A stretch of 19,000 nucleotides of DNA, taken from the NCBI GenBank assembly GCA_027343725.1, contig DAHWKH010000017.1, forward strand, positions 1-19,000, in the 5' to 3' direction. How positions within the stretch are numbered: position 1 is the first letter of the stretch; every line of letters begins with the position of its first letter. Source of the DNA: Acidiferrobacteraceae bacterium. GTDB lineage: Bacteria > Pseudomonadota > Gammaproteobacteria > Acidiferrobacterales > Acidiferrobacteraceae. Shown here in pieces: positions 1 through 6,927 of the stretch. The position numbers and the translations under genes were made by a program. The notes under the pieces are model-generated. The model saw nothing but the letters and a program-made list of their open reading frames with translations, was not told where the DNA came from and made no database searches.

Positions 1-282
1 GCATCGGCGGTCGCCGCAGATTCGGGAACGACCTGTCCCGTTCCCGGAAACCCCAATGAGCGCGAGAAGGCTTCGCGGAACCGATTCCGGGATCTGCCGC
101 CACTATTTTTGAGAAGGATGTTCATCATAAGGAGGATGACTTGCACCGATGGAAGAGAGGACGGAAGGGGTCTGTATGAGGACAAGCGTTATCTCGTCCG
201 GATGGGGAGGGCGATTCGAGCGGCGCCAGGATTCCTGGAGACGAGATGGCGGAGGTCCGAGCCATGGCGGTCCGAGTCCCTG
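1..282. other. Left-edge region with no recognised gene
   Basis: About 280 bases without a supportable gene. Short open frames exist on both strands, but none resembles a known family. A Shine-Dalgarno-like AAGGAGG near 128-134 is followed by no convincing product. The region is less GC-rich than the core downstream. The reading frame of the decayed antitoxin at 283-541 continues leftwards through it to a stop at 103 without recognisable homology, as expected of decayed DNA. Confidence 0.5.
12..101. repeat. Hairpin-rich imperfect inverted repeat
   Basis: Segment 12-30 is an imperfect inverted copy of 83-101; the shared core is GCAGAT (16-21) against ATCTGC (92-97), flanked by near-complementary GGAA/TTCC blocks. 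Inside lies a stronger hairpin: 21-30 pairs with 39-48 (core GGGAACG with CGTTCCC, one G-U pair, 8-base loop). It could be a fold-back repeat, a remnant end of a small mobile element, or a transcript-end structure; there is no T-run to call a terminator. No second copy occurs in the window. Confidence 0.35.
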
Positions 283-541
283 GAACCCTAAGACGTGGGC
301 GGCTTTCATCACCGTGGCGAGACTAGGATTACTGTCGCCCGATAAGGCCTTGTAAAGACCCTCGTATGTGAATCCGGTATCGCGCCAGTTGGCTCATGTT
401 GCGGGCGCGGGCAATGGTGCCCAGGGCATGGGCCATGAGGGCGGGATCATTTTCTTCCGCGCTGGCCTCCAGGTAGGTGAGGATATCCTCGTCGGCCTTT
501 AAAGTAGTCCGCGGTATCGTAATGAGCGAATTCTTTATCAT
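283..541 (-). pseudogene. Frameshifted HigA-like addiction-module antitoxin
   Basis: The ATG at 541 follows an excellent Shine-Dalgarno (GGAAGGAGG). The first 45 or so residues match the small 'putative addiction module antidote' family (TIGR02684-like helix-turn-helix), including LTYLEASAEENDPALMAHAL and the following ARARNMSQLAR. Near 380-386 the frame is lost: the original frame ends at a stop at 329 with unrelated residues. The frame read after a 2-base shift continues the family pattern as RDTGFTYEGLYKALSGDSNP and then SLATVMKAAHVLG. The simplest cause is loss of one CG from a GCGCGCG tract, which would restore LARDTG. No normal family stop follows, so the 3' end has also decayed. No HigB-type toxin lies next to it. 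Family assignment comes from recognised sequence pattern, not from a search. Confidence 0.7.
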
Positions 542-562
542 GAAAACCCTCCTTCCAGCGAG

Positions 563-655
563 CCGGGGATAGCCTTGGGCGGGGACGAGGTCATCGATGG
601 TCAGCCCCTGCTGTTCCATGCGAAATGGGATGGTCTTGACGGCGCTGGCAACTTG
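563..655 (-). pseudogene. Remnant of a second HigA-type (COG5499-like) antitoxin
   Basis: Directly upstream of, and in frame with, the broken antidote gene is a stretch of about 30 codons that includes VKTIPFRMEQQGLTIDDLVP. This resembles the 'xxIxFRMEQxGLTxxDLxP' helix of XRE-type HigA antitoxins, which normally continue into a 'SRVSEVLNxKR' recognition helix. Here the pattern stops at about 566 and the sequence runs into the Shine-Dalgarno of the neighbouring antitoxin, so the DNA-binding half is missing. The piece has no recognisable start of its own. It is best read as a truncated leftover abutted onto another antitoxin, not as a functional fusion. Confidence 0.5.
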
Positions 656-677
656 ATTTGAGCCAATGATAGCATAT

Positions 678-1109
678 ATGCTTTCATCGGTGACTCGACT
701 CGTCATTGATACGAATGTGTTTGTTGCCGCCATGCGGTCGGAAGGGGGCGCCTCACGTGCCGTCTTGAAGCGCGCATTGACTGGGCGTTACGTCCCTTTG
801 TTCGGGAATGCACTGTGGTTGGAATACGAGGCTTTGCTGGATAGGCCAATATGGACCGGGGAGACCACAGACGACGAGCGCAAAACCGTCATGGCCGCAC
901 TGGCGAAGCAGGGGAAGTGGATCTCCATCTACTACGGGTGGCGTCCGAATCTCCCCGATGAAGGGGACAATCACTTGATCGAACTGGCCGTGGCGGGAAA
1001 CGCCGATGCCATCATCACGCACAACATCTCCGATTTGAAGGGCGGGGAACTGGCCTGGCCGGGGTTACGCATCTTTAAACCATTGGAATGCCTGGAGGTG
1101 TTCAAATGA
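678..1109 (+). CDS. PIN-domain ribonuclease toxin of a PIN/RHH module
   Basis: A 143-residue protein of the 'putative toxin-antitoxin system toxin component, PIN family' type (TIGR00305/PF13470-like). PIN toxins are Mg-dependent endoribonucleases, often cleaving tRNA or rRNA. The expected acidic site is visible: D11 in LVIDTN, E49 in LWLEYE, D97 in DEGDNHLIELA and D119 in HNISDL. Length is normal for the family. The start is uncertain: ATG 666, ATG 678 and GTG 690 are in frame, none has a good Shine-Dalgarno, and the family usually begins a few residues before the DTN motif, which favours 678 or 690. The stop overlaps the antitoxin start (ATGA, 1106-1109), so the two are translationally coupled, toxin gene first. 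The RNA target cannot be predicted. Confidence 0.85.
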   Translation: MLSSVTRLVIDTNVFVAAMRSEGGASRAVLKRALTGRYVPLFGNALWLEYEALLDRPIWTGETTDDERKTVMAALAKQGKWISIYYGWRPNLPDEGDNHLIELAVAGNADAIITHNISDLKGGELAWPGLRIFKPLECLEVFK

Positions 1110-1330
1110 GTACATTGACGATTCGACTCCCAGACGACAAGGCAGACAAAATCCGGGATATGGCTCGCATGAAGGGGATCAGCGTAAACAAGCTCTTTGA
1201 GGAGTGGGCGGCGCAAATGCTCACTGAAATGGATGTCGAGCGTAGGTTCCGCTTGATGGCTGCTCAGGGGGATCCGCAAGCAGCGTTACGCATTCTGGAA
1301 AAATTGGACCTCTCAGCCAGGAGAGATTGA
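1106..1330 (+). CDS. Ribbon-helix-helix (CopG-like) antitoxin
   Basis: A 74-residue protein whose first half reads as a ribbon-helix-helix fold: the strand STLTIRLPDD, then helices around KADKIRDMARMKG and SVNKLFEEWAAQML. Such proteins dimerise on operator DNA through the N-terminal strand, while the C-terminal part (about residues 45-74 here) wraps and inhibits the cognate toxin. I start at ATG 1106, which overlaps the toxin stop; the GGAGGTG at 1094-1100 is well placed. A longer frame from 1088 would add residues before the strand with no support. It probably neutralises the PIN protein and represses the pair. The order toxin-then-antitoxin is the reverse of most type II operons but is common for PIN proteins of this class. 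Confidence 0.8.
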   Translation: MSTLTIRLPDDKADKIRDMARMKGISVNKLFEEWAAQMLTEMDVERRFRLMAAQGDPQAALRILEKLDLSARRD

Positions 1331-1688
<358 letters not shown>

Positions 1689-1698
1689 TCCGTCCGGC

Positions 1699-1726
1699 AT
1701 GATACCGTAAGTTGCCAGTCCATCAA
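1699..1726 (-). promoter_or_regulatory. Predicted promoter of tRNA-Pro
   Basis: On the minus strand TTGATG (1726-1721, 4 of 6 matches to TTGACA) and TATCAT (1704-1699, 5 of 6 matches to TATAAT) are separated by 16 bp. Transcription would begin near 1692, a few bases before the mature tRNA 5' end at 1688, as is usual for tRNA genes. Confidence 0.55.
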
Positions 1727-1787
1727 AGCGACGCGTCCCAGGGATCGGGGGGGTGAGCCGGTCCATCCTCGGGATGGGCGCAAGCGC

Positions 1788-1815
1788 TTGCCCCGAACAC
1801 ACGAGGCCTTAGAAT
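1788..1815 (+). promoter_or_regulatory. Predicted promoter giving a leaderless ABC-F mRNA
   Basis: TTGCCC (1788-1793) and TAGAAT (1810-1815, 5 of 6 matches to TATAAT) are 16 bp apart. Seven bases after the -10 element is 1822, the A of the ABC-F start codon. No Shine-Dalgarno is present in the bases before the ATG, which fits a leaderless transcript. Prediction from consensus only. Confidence 0.45.
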
Positions 1816-1821
1816 ACGCGC

Positions 1822-3663
1822 ATGCTGGCTCTCCGGGATCTGTGGCTGACACGCAATGGCGAGGTGTTGTTTCGCGGGGTCTCTCTCGAGATCTTCCCCG
1901 GGCAGCACGTCGGGCTCGTCGGCCGTAACGGGTCCGGGAAATCGACGCTGTTTGCGCTCATCACCGGCATCCTCGATCCCGATGCCGGGAGCGTGACGCT
2001 CGCGGGCGGCAAGCGCGTGATTGCGGTCGCGCAGGAGGTTCCGGATTGCGAGACGAGCTGTCTGGACTTCGTTCTCGACGGCGATGGCGAGCTGCGCGAG
2101 CTGGAGGCGCGCCTGTCTTCCGAACGCCACGATGAGGCCTATTTCGCGGCCCAGAGCCGTTACGAGGCCATCGAGGGTTTCGGGGCGCGGGCCCGCGCAA
2201 GCCAGCTTTTGGCGGGACTCGGGTTTGGCGAGGCGGACACCGCGAAGCCGGTCCGGGTTTTGAGCGGCGGTTGGCGCATGCGCTTGAGTCTTGCGCGTGC
2301 GCTCATGGCACGCGCCGATCTCCTGTTGCTCGACGAGCCGACCAACCACCTTGATCTCGAGGCGATCGCATGGCTCGAGCGCTATCTCGGACGGTATGCC
2401 GGCGCCCTGCTGGTGGTCTCCCACGATCGGGACTTTCTGAACGCCGTGGCGCAACGCATCGCCGCGATCGAGGAACAGGTCATCACGGTCTATAGCGGGT
2501 CCTATGACGATTTCGTGGCACGGGCTGCGCAGGAGACTCGGCAACGGGAGGCGGCCCAGGAGGCCCAGGCGCGACGGATCGCCGAACTCGAGGGCTTCGT
2601 TTCGCGGTTTCGTGCCAAGGCGAGCAAGGCCCGCCAGGCCCAGAGCCGTTTGAAGGTCCTCGAGAAGATGGAGCGGGTTGCGCGCCAACGGCCGGCACCC
2701 ACGTACCGCCTGCCGTTGGCGGCCCCGGGGCGGGCCCCGGACCCGTTGGCGATCTGGGAGGATGTGGCCTTCGGGTATCCGGGGCACGAGCCCCTGTTTC
2801 GTCAAGTGCCGTTCCGGGTCGCGCCCGGCGACCGCGTCGCGCTGATCGGGCCAAACGGCGCCGGCAAGTCCTCCTTCCTCAAAATCCTCGCGGGGCATCT
2901 CTCGCCCACCGCGGGGCACTGCCGGGTCTCCCCGGGGGTCGTGTGGGGCTATTTCGCCCAGCATCAGCTGGACCAGCTCGACCCCCAGTGGCATCCGCTC
3001 GACTACCTGACGCGGCTTGCGCCCGAGGCGCCAAGCCAAGCGCTCCGCGATCACCTCGGGCGCTTCGGGTTCGCGCGCCAGACGATGGACCGTCCGGTCG
3101 GGGGATTTTCAGGCGGCGAGAAGAGCCGCCTCGTCCTGGCCGGCCTCTCCTGGTTGCGGCCGCACGGGCTCATCCTGGACGAGCCTACCAATCACCTGGA
3201 TCTCGAGATGCACGAGGCGCTCAGCGACGCCCTGCAGGCCTACGAGGGGGCGCTGGTCCTCGTGTCGCACGACCGGCACCTGATCCGCGCGTGTGCCGAT
3301 ACGCTCTGGCTCCTGGACGGGCGGCAGGCCCGGGAATATCCGGGCGACCTCGACGACTACCAAAAGGCGTGCGCGCCGCGCACCCCGGCAACGCGCCCAA
3401 AACCCAAGACCCGGCCCTCGTCGCGCGCGTGCCAGGGTTGGCGCAAGGAGCAAAAGGCCCTCGAGGCGCGCCTCGAGGCGCAGGAGATGCGTTTACAGGA
3501 GATCGATGCGCGTCTTGCAGAGACCGAGATCTATCGCCGGGATGCGGCGGCAGTCAAGGCCCTGCAGGCCGAACGCATCGACCTCGCGGCTGCTTGCCGC
3601 GAGGTCGAGGAGCGCTGGCTTGCGCTCGAGGGGCATGTGGAGGCCGCGGAGGGCAACGCCTAG
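1822..3663 (+). CDS. ABC-F family ATPase, YheS-like
   Basis: A 613-residue soluble protein with two ABC cassettes and no membrane segments, the layout of ABC-F translation factors that bind the ribosomal E site and act on stalled or antibiotic-bound ribosomes. Cassette 1 has Walker A at 34-42 (GRNGSGKST), signature LSGGW at 147-151 and Walker B with D171/E172 in LLLLDEPTNHLDL. Cassette 2 has Walker A at 343-351 (GPNGAGKSS), signature FSGGE at 429-433 and D453/E454. Between them (about 235-295) is a charged helical linker with RFRAKASKARQAQSR, the P-site-tRNA interaction region. Residues 540-605 form a charged coiled coil. Sequence and length (E. coli protein about 637) fit the YheS subgroup better than Uup or EttA. 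The start agrees with the family N-terminus although there is no Shine-Dalgarno. It is single-gene and convergent with moaE, sharing the stop bases CTAG. Confidence 0.93.
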   Translation: MLALRDLWLTRNGEVLFRGVSLEIFPGQHVGLVGRNGSGKSTLFALITGILDPDAGSVTLAGGKRVIAVAQEVPDCETSCLDFVLDGDGELRELEARLSSERHDEAYFAAQSRYEAIEGFGARARASQLLAGLGFGEADTAKPVRVLSGGWRMRLSLARALMARADLLLLDEPTNHLDLEAIAWLERYLGRYAGALLVVSHDRDFLNAVAQRIAAIEEQVITVYSGSYDDFVARAAQETRQREAAQEAQARRIAELEGFVSRFRAKASKARQAQSRLKVLEKMERVARQRPAPTYRLPLAAPGRAPDPLAIWEDVAFGYPGHEPLFRQVPFRVAPGDRVALIGPNGAGKSSFLKILAGHLSPTAGHCRVSPGVVWGYFAQHQLDQLDPQWHPLDYLTRLAPEAPSQALRDHLGRFGFARQTMDRPVGGFSGGEKSRLVLAGLSWLRPHGLILDEPTNHLDLEMHEALSDALQAYEGALVLVSHDRHLIRACADTLWLLDGRQAREYPGDLDDYQKACAPRTPATRPKPKTRPSSRACQGWRKEQKALEARLEAQEMRLQEIDARLAETEIYRRDAAAVKALQAERIDLAAACREVEERWLALEGHVEAAEGNA

Positions 3664-4085
3664 TCGGCCGCCGGCACGCCGCCTTCGACCCAGCGCTCCC
3701 CGCGCGCGCCGTGTTCTTTTTTCCAGAAGGGCGCATGGGTCTTCAAGGCCTCGACGATCTCCTGGCAACCCGCGAAGGCCGCCTTGCGGTGGGTGGCCCA
3801 CACGCACACGAGCACGATGCGTTCGCCCGCCGCCAGGACCCCGAAGCGATGGATCACGAGCACCTCGAGAAGCTCGTGAGCGGCACGCGCCTTTTGCGCG
3901 ATGCGCGCCAATTCGCGCTCGGTCATCCCCGGGTAGTGCTCGACCGTGATCTCTCTGACCGCGACATCGTCTGTCATGTCGCGCACCGTCCCGAGGAAGG
4001 CGACACGCGCGCCCGCGCCCGGCACCGCGCACTCCGCGGCCGCGCGTTCCGGATCGAAGTCGTCGCGTTGCAGCCGGATGATCAC
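3660..4085 (-). CDS. moaE: Molybdopterin synthase catalytic subunit MoaE
   Basis: A 141-residue large subunit of molybdopterin synthase, which moves two sulfurs from thiocarboxylated MoaD onto cyclic pyranopterin monophosphate to make the dithiolene of molybdopterin. Family hallmarks are visible: FLGTVRD (30-36), VEHYPGMTE (48-56), HRFG (79-82), ATHRKAAFAGC (97-107), and the catalytic lysines K115 and K122 in LKTHAPFWKKE, spaced as in the E. coli enzyme. It begins with GTG one base after the moaD stop (TAG-C-GTG), so translation is probably coupled, matching the MoaD2-MoaE2 heterotetramer. It is the last gene of the soe-moa run. Its TAG stop lies in the same CTAG palindrome that ends the opposing ABC-F gene. 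Confidence 0.95.
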   Translation of the reverse strand: MIIRLQRDDFDPERAAAECAVPGAGARVAFLGTVRDMTDDVAVREITVEHYPGMTERELARIAQKARAAHELLEVLVIHRFGVLAAGERIVLVCVWATHRKAAFAGCQEIVEALKTHAPFWKKEHGARGERWVEGGVPAAD

Positions 4086-4086
4086 G

Positions 4087-4329
4087 CTAGCCCCCGCTCA
4101 CCGGGGGAAAGAAGGCGACTTCATCGCCGTCCTGCACGAGGCTGTCCCAGGAGGCGTGGGTCCGGTTCACGGCCACGAGCAGGGGTTGCGGGAGGTCGAG
4201 GAGCCGGTCCTGAGCGACCGCCGCCAAGACCTCGCGCGCCGTGACGCGCTGATCGGGCGCAAGCGGAAAGGGCAGGGTGTCCTGCCCGAGGACCTCGCGC
4301 ACGCGCGCAAAGCAGCGGACCGTGACCAT
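4087..4329 (-). CDS. moaD: Molybdopterin synthase sulfur carrier MoaD
   Basis: An 80-residue ubiquitin-like (beta-grasp) sulfur carrier. The protein ends in SGG, the C-terminal diglycine that is adenylated by MoeB and then thiocarboxylated. The preceding DEVAFFPPVSGG is the usual MoaD ending, and CFARVREVLG near the N-terminus is also typical. The ATG overlaps the moaA stop by one base (TGATG, 4331-4327), and moaE starts one base after its stop. No moeB homologue is in the window, so activation must come from elsewhere in the genome. Confidence 0.94.
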   Translation of the reverse strand: MVTVRCFARVREVLGQDTLPFPLAPDQRVTAREVLAAVAQDRLLDLPQPLLVAVNRTHASWDSLVQDGDEVAFFPPVSGG

Positions 4330-5309
4330 CAGCCGCCGAGCCGCATCATATAGACGGGTGCGGCCCGCGCCGGGTCGTCGTTGAAGGTGTGGCGCTCGGG
4401 CTTTTCGTGAAAGACCCGCTCGCGCACCAAGTCACAGAGCGCCTCGTGGGAGGCGCCCGCGCGCAACGGACCCAGGAGATCGACCCCGTCGTCCTGGCCG
4501 AGACAGTAGACCAGGCGGCCGGTGGCCGTGAGGCGCACGCGGTTGCACCCGGAGCAGAAGTTTTCGCTGATGGGGCTCACGAACCCGACGGTGCACTCGC
4601 TGCCCGCCACGCGAAAGCGCCGCGCCGGCCCGTCGTGCGGCCCGCGCGCGACGGGCTGCAAGGCGTGGCGCGCGCTCACGAGGGCCTGGGCTTCGGCGAC
4701 GCTCACGTAATCGCGCGCGCGGGTCGCGGCGCCGGCGCTGCCCAAGGGCATGGTCTCGATGAACTGGATGTCGTAGCCGTGCGCGCACGCGAACGCGACC
4801 AGGGCCGGGACCTCGGACAGGTTGTCGCCTCGCAACAGCACGACGTTCAATTTGATCCGCGGGATGACGGTGCGCGCGAGGGCAAGGCCTCGGAGAACGC
4901 GTTCAAGATCCCCACCGCGCGTGATGGCGGCAAAGCGCGCGGCATCAAGACTGTCGAGGCTCACGTTGAGGCGCGCAAGGCCGGCCTCGGCGAGCGCCGG
5001 CGCGCGCCGCTCCAGGAGGTAGCCGTTGGTACTGACACTGATCCGCTCGACCCCCAGGGCCCGGGCGTGGGCGATGCGCTCGCCGAGGCCCGGGTAGAGG
5101 AGCGGTTCGCCGCCCGTGAAGCGCATGTGGCGGATCCCGAGGGCATGAAAGACCGTGAGCAGCCGGTCCCATTCGGCGGGCTGCGCGTGTTCCGGGCGGG
5201 TGAAGCGGGGTGTGCCGCCCAGAGGCGAGCAATACCGGCACCGGAAATTGCAATGCTCGGTGAGCGAGACGCGCAGATAACTGATGCGCCGCCCGAAGCG
5301 GTCGCCCAA
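4329..5309 (-). CDS. moaA: GTP 3',8-cyclase MoaA (radical SAM)
   Basis: A 326-residue radical-SAM enzyme that converts GTP to 3',8-cyclo-7,8-dihydro-GTP, the first step of molybdenum cofactor synthesis. The N-terminal cluster motif is C20-x3-C24-x2-C27 (HCNFRCRYC), followed by the SAM-binding TGGEPLLYPG. The second, GTP-binding cluster uses C252, C255 and C269 (CSGCNRVRLTATGRLVYC, CX2CX13C). The chain ends in LGG, the C-terminal diglycine needed for activity in this family. The start is a TTG at 5309 preceded by GAGGGA; no in-frame ATG fits, and the family N-terminus (DRFGRRISYLRVSLT) begins right there. The 37-bp gap after moaC and the 1-bp overlap with moaD indicate one operon. Confidence 0.94.
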   Translation of the reverse strand: MGDRFGRRISYLRVSLTEHCNFRCRYCSPLGGTPRFTRPEHAQPAEWDRLLTVFHALGIRHMRFTGGEPLLYPGLGERIAHARALGVERISVSTNGYLLERRAPALAEAGLARLNVSLDSLDAARFAAITRGGDLERVLRGLALARTVIPRIKLNVVLLRGDNLSEVPALVAFACAHGYDIQFIETMPLGSAGAATRARDYVSVAEAQALVSARHALQPVARGPHDGPARRFRVAGSECTVGFVSPISENFCSGCNRVRLTATGRLVYCLGQDDGVDLLGPLRAGASHEALCDLVRERVFHEKPERHTFNDDPARAAPVYMMRLGG

Positions 5310-5346
5310 TCCCTCGTTCCGATCCCCCGCCTCGCAGGCGGGCGTG

Positions 5347-5841
5347 TCACGCGCGATCCCAGCGTCCAGAGCGTCCTCCTTCCTTGTGCATCAGGCGAAT
5401 GTCCTCAAGGACCATGCCGCGGTCCGCCGCCTTACACATATCGTAAACGGTGAGCAGGCCGACACCCACGGCCGTTAGGGCCTCCATCTCGACGCCGGTC
5501 TGATGCGTGGTCTTGACCGTGACCTGGCAGCGCAGGCGTGTGTCCTCCGGAAAGTCCCAGGAGACGTCGATGCCGCTGATCGGCACCGGGTGACAGAGGG
5601 GGATCAGGGCATCGGTGCGCTTGGCCGCCTGGATGGCCGCAATCCGCGCAACGCCCAGTACATCGCCTTTGCGCGCGCCGCCCTCGCGGATCATGGCGGC
5701 AGTCTTTGCGGCCATGACGATCACGCCTTCCGCGATCGCCAAGCGCGCGCTCATGGGCTTCCCGCTTACATCCACCATGCGGGCCTGTCCTTTCGCGTCG
5801 AAATGCGTCAGTCCCTTGGGGGACGTCGATTTCATGGCCAT
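5347..5841 (-). CDS. moaC: Cyclic pyranopterin monophosphate synthase MoaC
   Basis: A 164-residue enzyme that works after MoaA, rearranging 3',8-cyclo-dihydro-GTP to cyclic pyranopterin monophosphate. Conserved segments are present: MVDVSGKP (22-29), KGDVLGVARIAAIQAAKRT (58-76), IPLCHP with H84, GVEMEALTAV (116-125) and YDMCKAADRGM with D134 and K137. Length is normal for the family (about 160). ATG 5841 is preceded by GGAGG at suitable spacing. It lies 51 bp after soeC with no terminator between, suggesting transcription continues from the soe genes into moaCADE. Confidence 0.95.
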   Translation of the reverse strand: MAMKSTSPKGLTHFDAKGQARMVDVSGKPMSARLAIAEGVIVMAAKTAAMIREGGARKGDVLGVARIAAIQAAKRTDALIPLCHPVPISGIDVSWDFPEDTRLRCQVTVKTTHQTGVEMEALTAVGVGLLTVYDMCKAADRGMVLEDIRLMHKEGGRSGRWDRA

Positions 5842-5892
5842 GACCGTGCCTCCGGCCCCATGATAAGCCCCCGCCCGGCGACCCGCCAGGGT

Positions 5893-6912
5893 CTAGCGCT
5901 TCTCGTAGCTTGGGACGAGCGGGCGTTGCGTCACGTCCGCGCGGGTCTTCAAGGACGCCGGCATCATCGGCATCGCGGCCGGCGTCCGCCCGTGATAGAG
6001 ATTGACGACGTGCTGCGCCTCGACGAAAAACAGATAGCGTTCGATGCCGATACCGGTGAGGGCGGCAAGCGGCGCCACCAGCGCCCAGGCCCCGAGGGGC
6101 GCGTGCAGACCCAGGATCAAAATCGCGGCCGGTGTGGCGAAGCCCACGAGATACACCGCGATCTTGAAGCGCTGCGCGGCACGCGCGCTGATCTGATTGC
6201 TGAACTCGTGGGTCAGGAAGGTGCCGAACGTATGACCCTGGTCGAGGAGGCGCACCTTGCCGCGGTTAAACCCGGTGGCCGTCTGTAAGGTGGTGCCCGT
6301 GGGCCGTCCGATCCAGAAATAATAGATCGCCTTCAGGATCGCGGCAGCCAGGAACAAGGTGACCGCGATCGCGATGAGCGCGGTCGCCGGCCCGCCGCTC
6401 AGGAGGCGCGCCGAGGCCGCGATCGTGGCCCCGACCGCGAGTCCCAGCACAAAGAAATTCGCGGGAACGAGCGGCGTGTGCCACTGGCGGATGGTGCGCA
6501 GGCAGGCGTAGATCATGCCTTGGCAGAAAATCGTGATCAGGCCGATGGCGGCCGCGGCGTTGGTCAGGAGCAGGGCGACCGCCCCATGAGCGGTGTTCTG
6601 GAAAAACGTCCAGCCGAGGTCGGCCGCCGCCAGCGGGTAGAACAGCACCGCAAAGACGCCCTCGCGGGCCAGCCAAGACGTGCGCCAGCGGGTGAAGGCG
6701 CGCCAGGCGTTCTTCGGGTTCGCCAAATGCGCCGTGGACGAAATCATGCCGATCGTCACCAGAAGGAGCGCGACACCCACCAGCACCGCGGTGCGCGTGG
6801 GGCTGAGGCCGCCATCGATAGGCAGATCGTTGATGACCGCAATCATCGCCATGAGACCAAATCCGCTGCCCGAGAACAGCGTCAGAAATATGACCGCCAG
6901 TGAGGGATTCAT
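5893..6912 (-). CDS. soeC: DmsC/SoeC-type membrane anchor of the sulfite dehydrogenase
   Basis: A 339-residue integral membrane protein of the DmsC family (PF04976), beginning MNPSLAVIFLTLFSGSGFGL as these anchors do. About eight hydrophobic segments are visible, roughly at residues 5-28, 40-60, 83-103, 110-132, 147-167, 173-197, 240-262 and 265-285. It would hold the Fe-S and Mo subunits on the cytoplasmic face and pass electrons to the quinone pool. An AGGAG Shine-Dalgarno lies in the 15-bp gap after soeB. The loop near 205-235 (GFNRGKVRLLDQGHTFGTFLTHEFSNQIS) resembles SoeC proteins of sulfur oxidisers more than E. coli DmsC, but this is judged by eye. The symbol depends on SoeA being a sulfite enzyme. 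Confidence 0.85.
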   Translation of the reverse strand: MNPSLAVIFLTLFSGSGFGLMAMIAVINDLPIDGGLSPTRTAVLVGVALLLVTIGMISSTAHLANPKNAWRAFTRWRTSWLAREGVFAVLFYPLAAADLGWTFFQNTAHGAVALLLTNAAAAIGLITIFCQGMIYACLRTIRQWHTPLVPANFFVLGLAVGATIAASARLLSGGPATALIAIAVTLFLAAAILKAIYYFWIGRPTGTTLQTATGFNRGKVRLLDQGHTFGTFLTHEFSNQISARAAQRFKIAVYLVGFATPAAILILGLHAPLGAWALVAPLAALTGIGIERYLFFVEAQHVVNLYHGRTPAAMPMMPASLKTRADVTQRPLVPSYEKR

Positions 6913-6927
6913 GATCGTCTCCTGAAG

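Noticed and set aside
1723..4244. Long frames overlapping the ABC-F gene (443 codons antisense, 433 codons in another plus frame)
   Set aside because: The ABC-F frame has all expected motifs; these are GC-bias shadows.
5842..5892. Possible molybdenum-cofactor riboswitch before moaC
   Set aside because: The gap is 51 bases, far too short for the known Moco aptamer, and lacks its helices.
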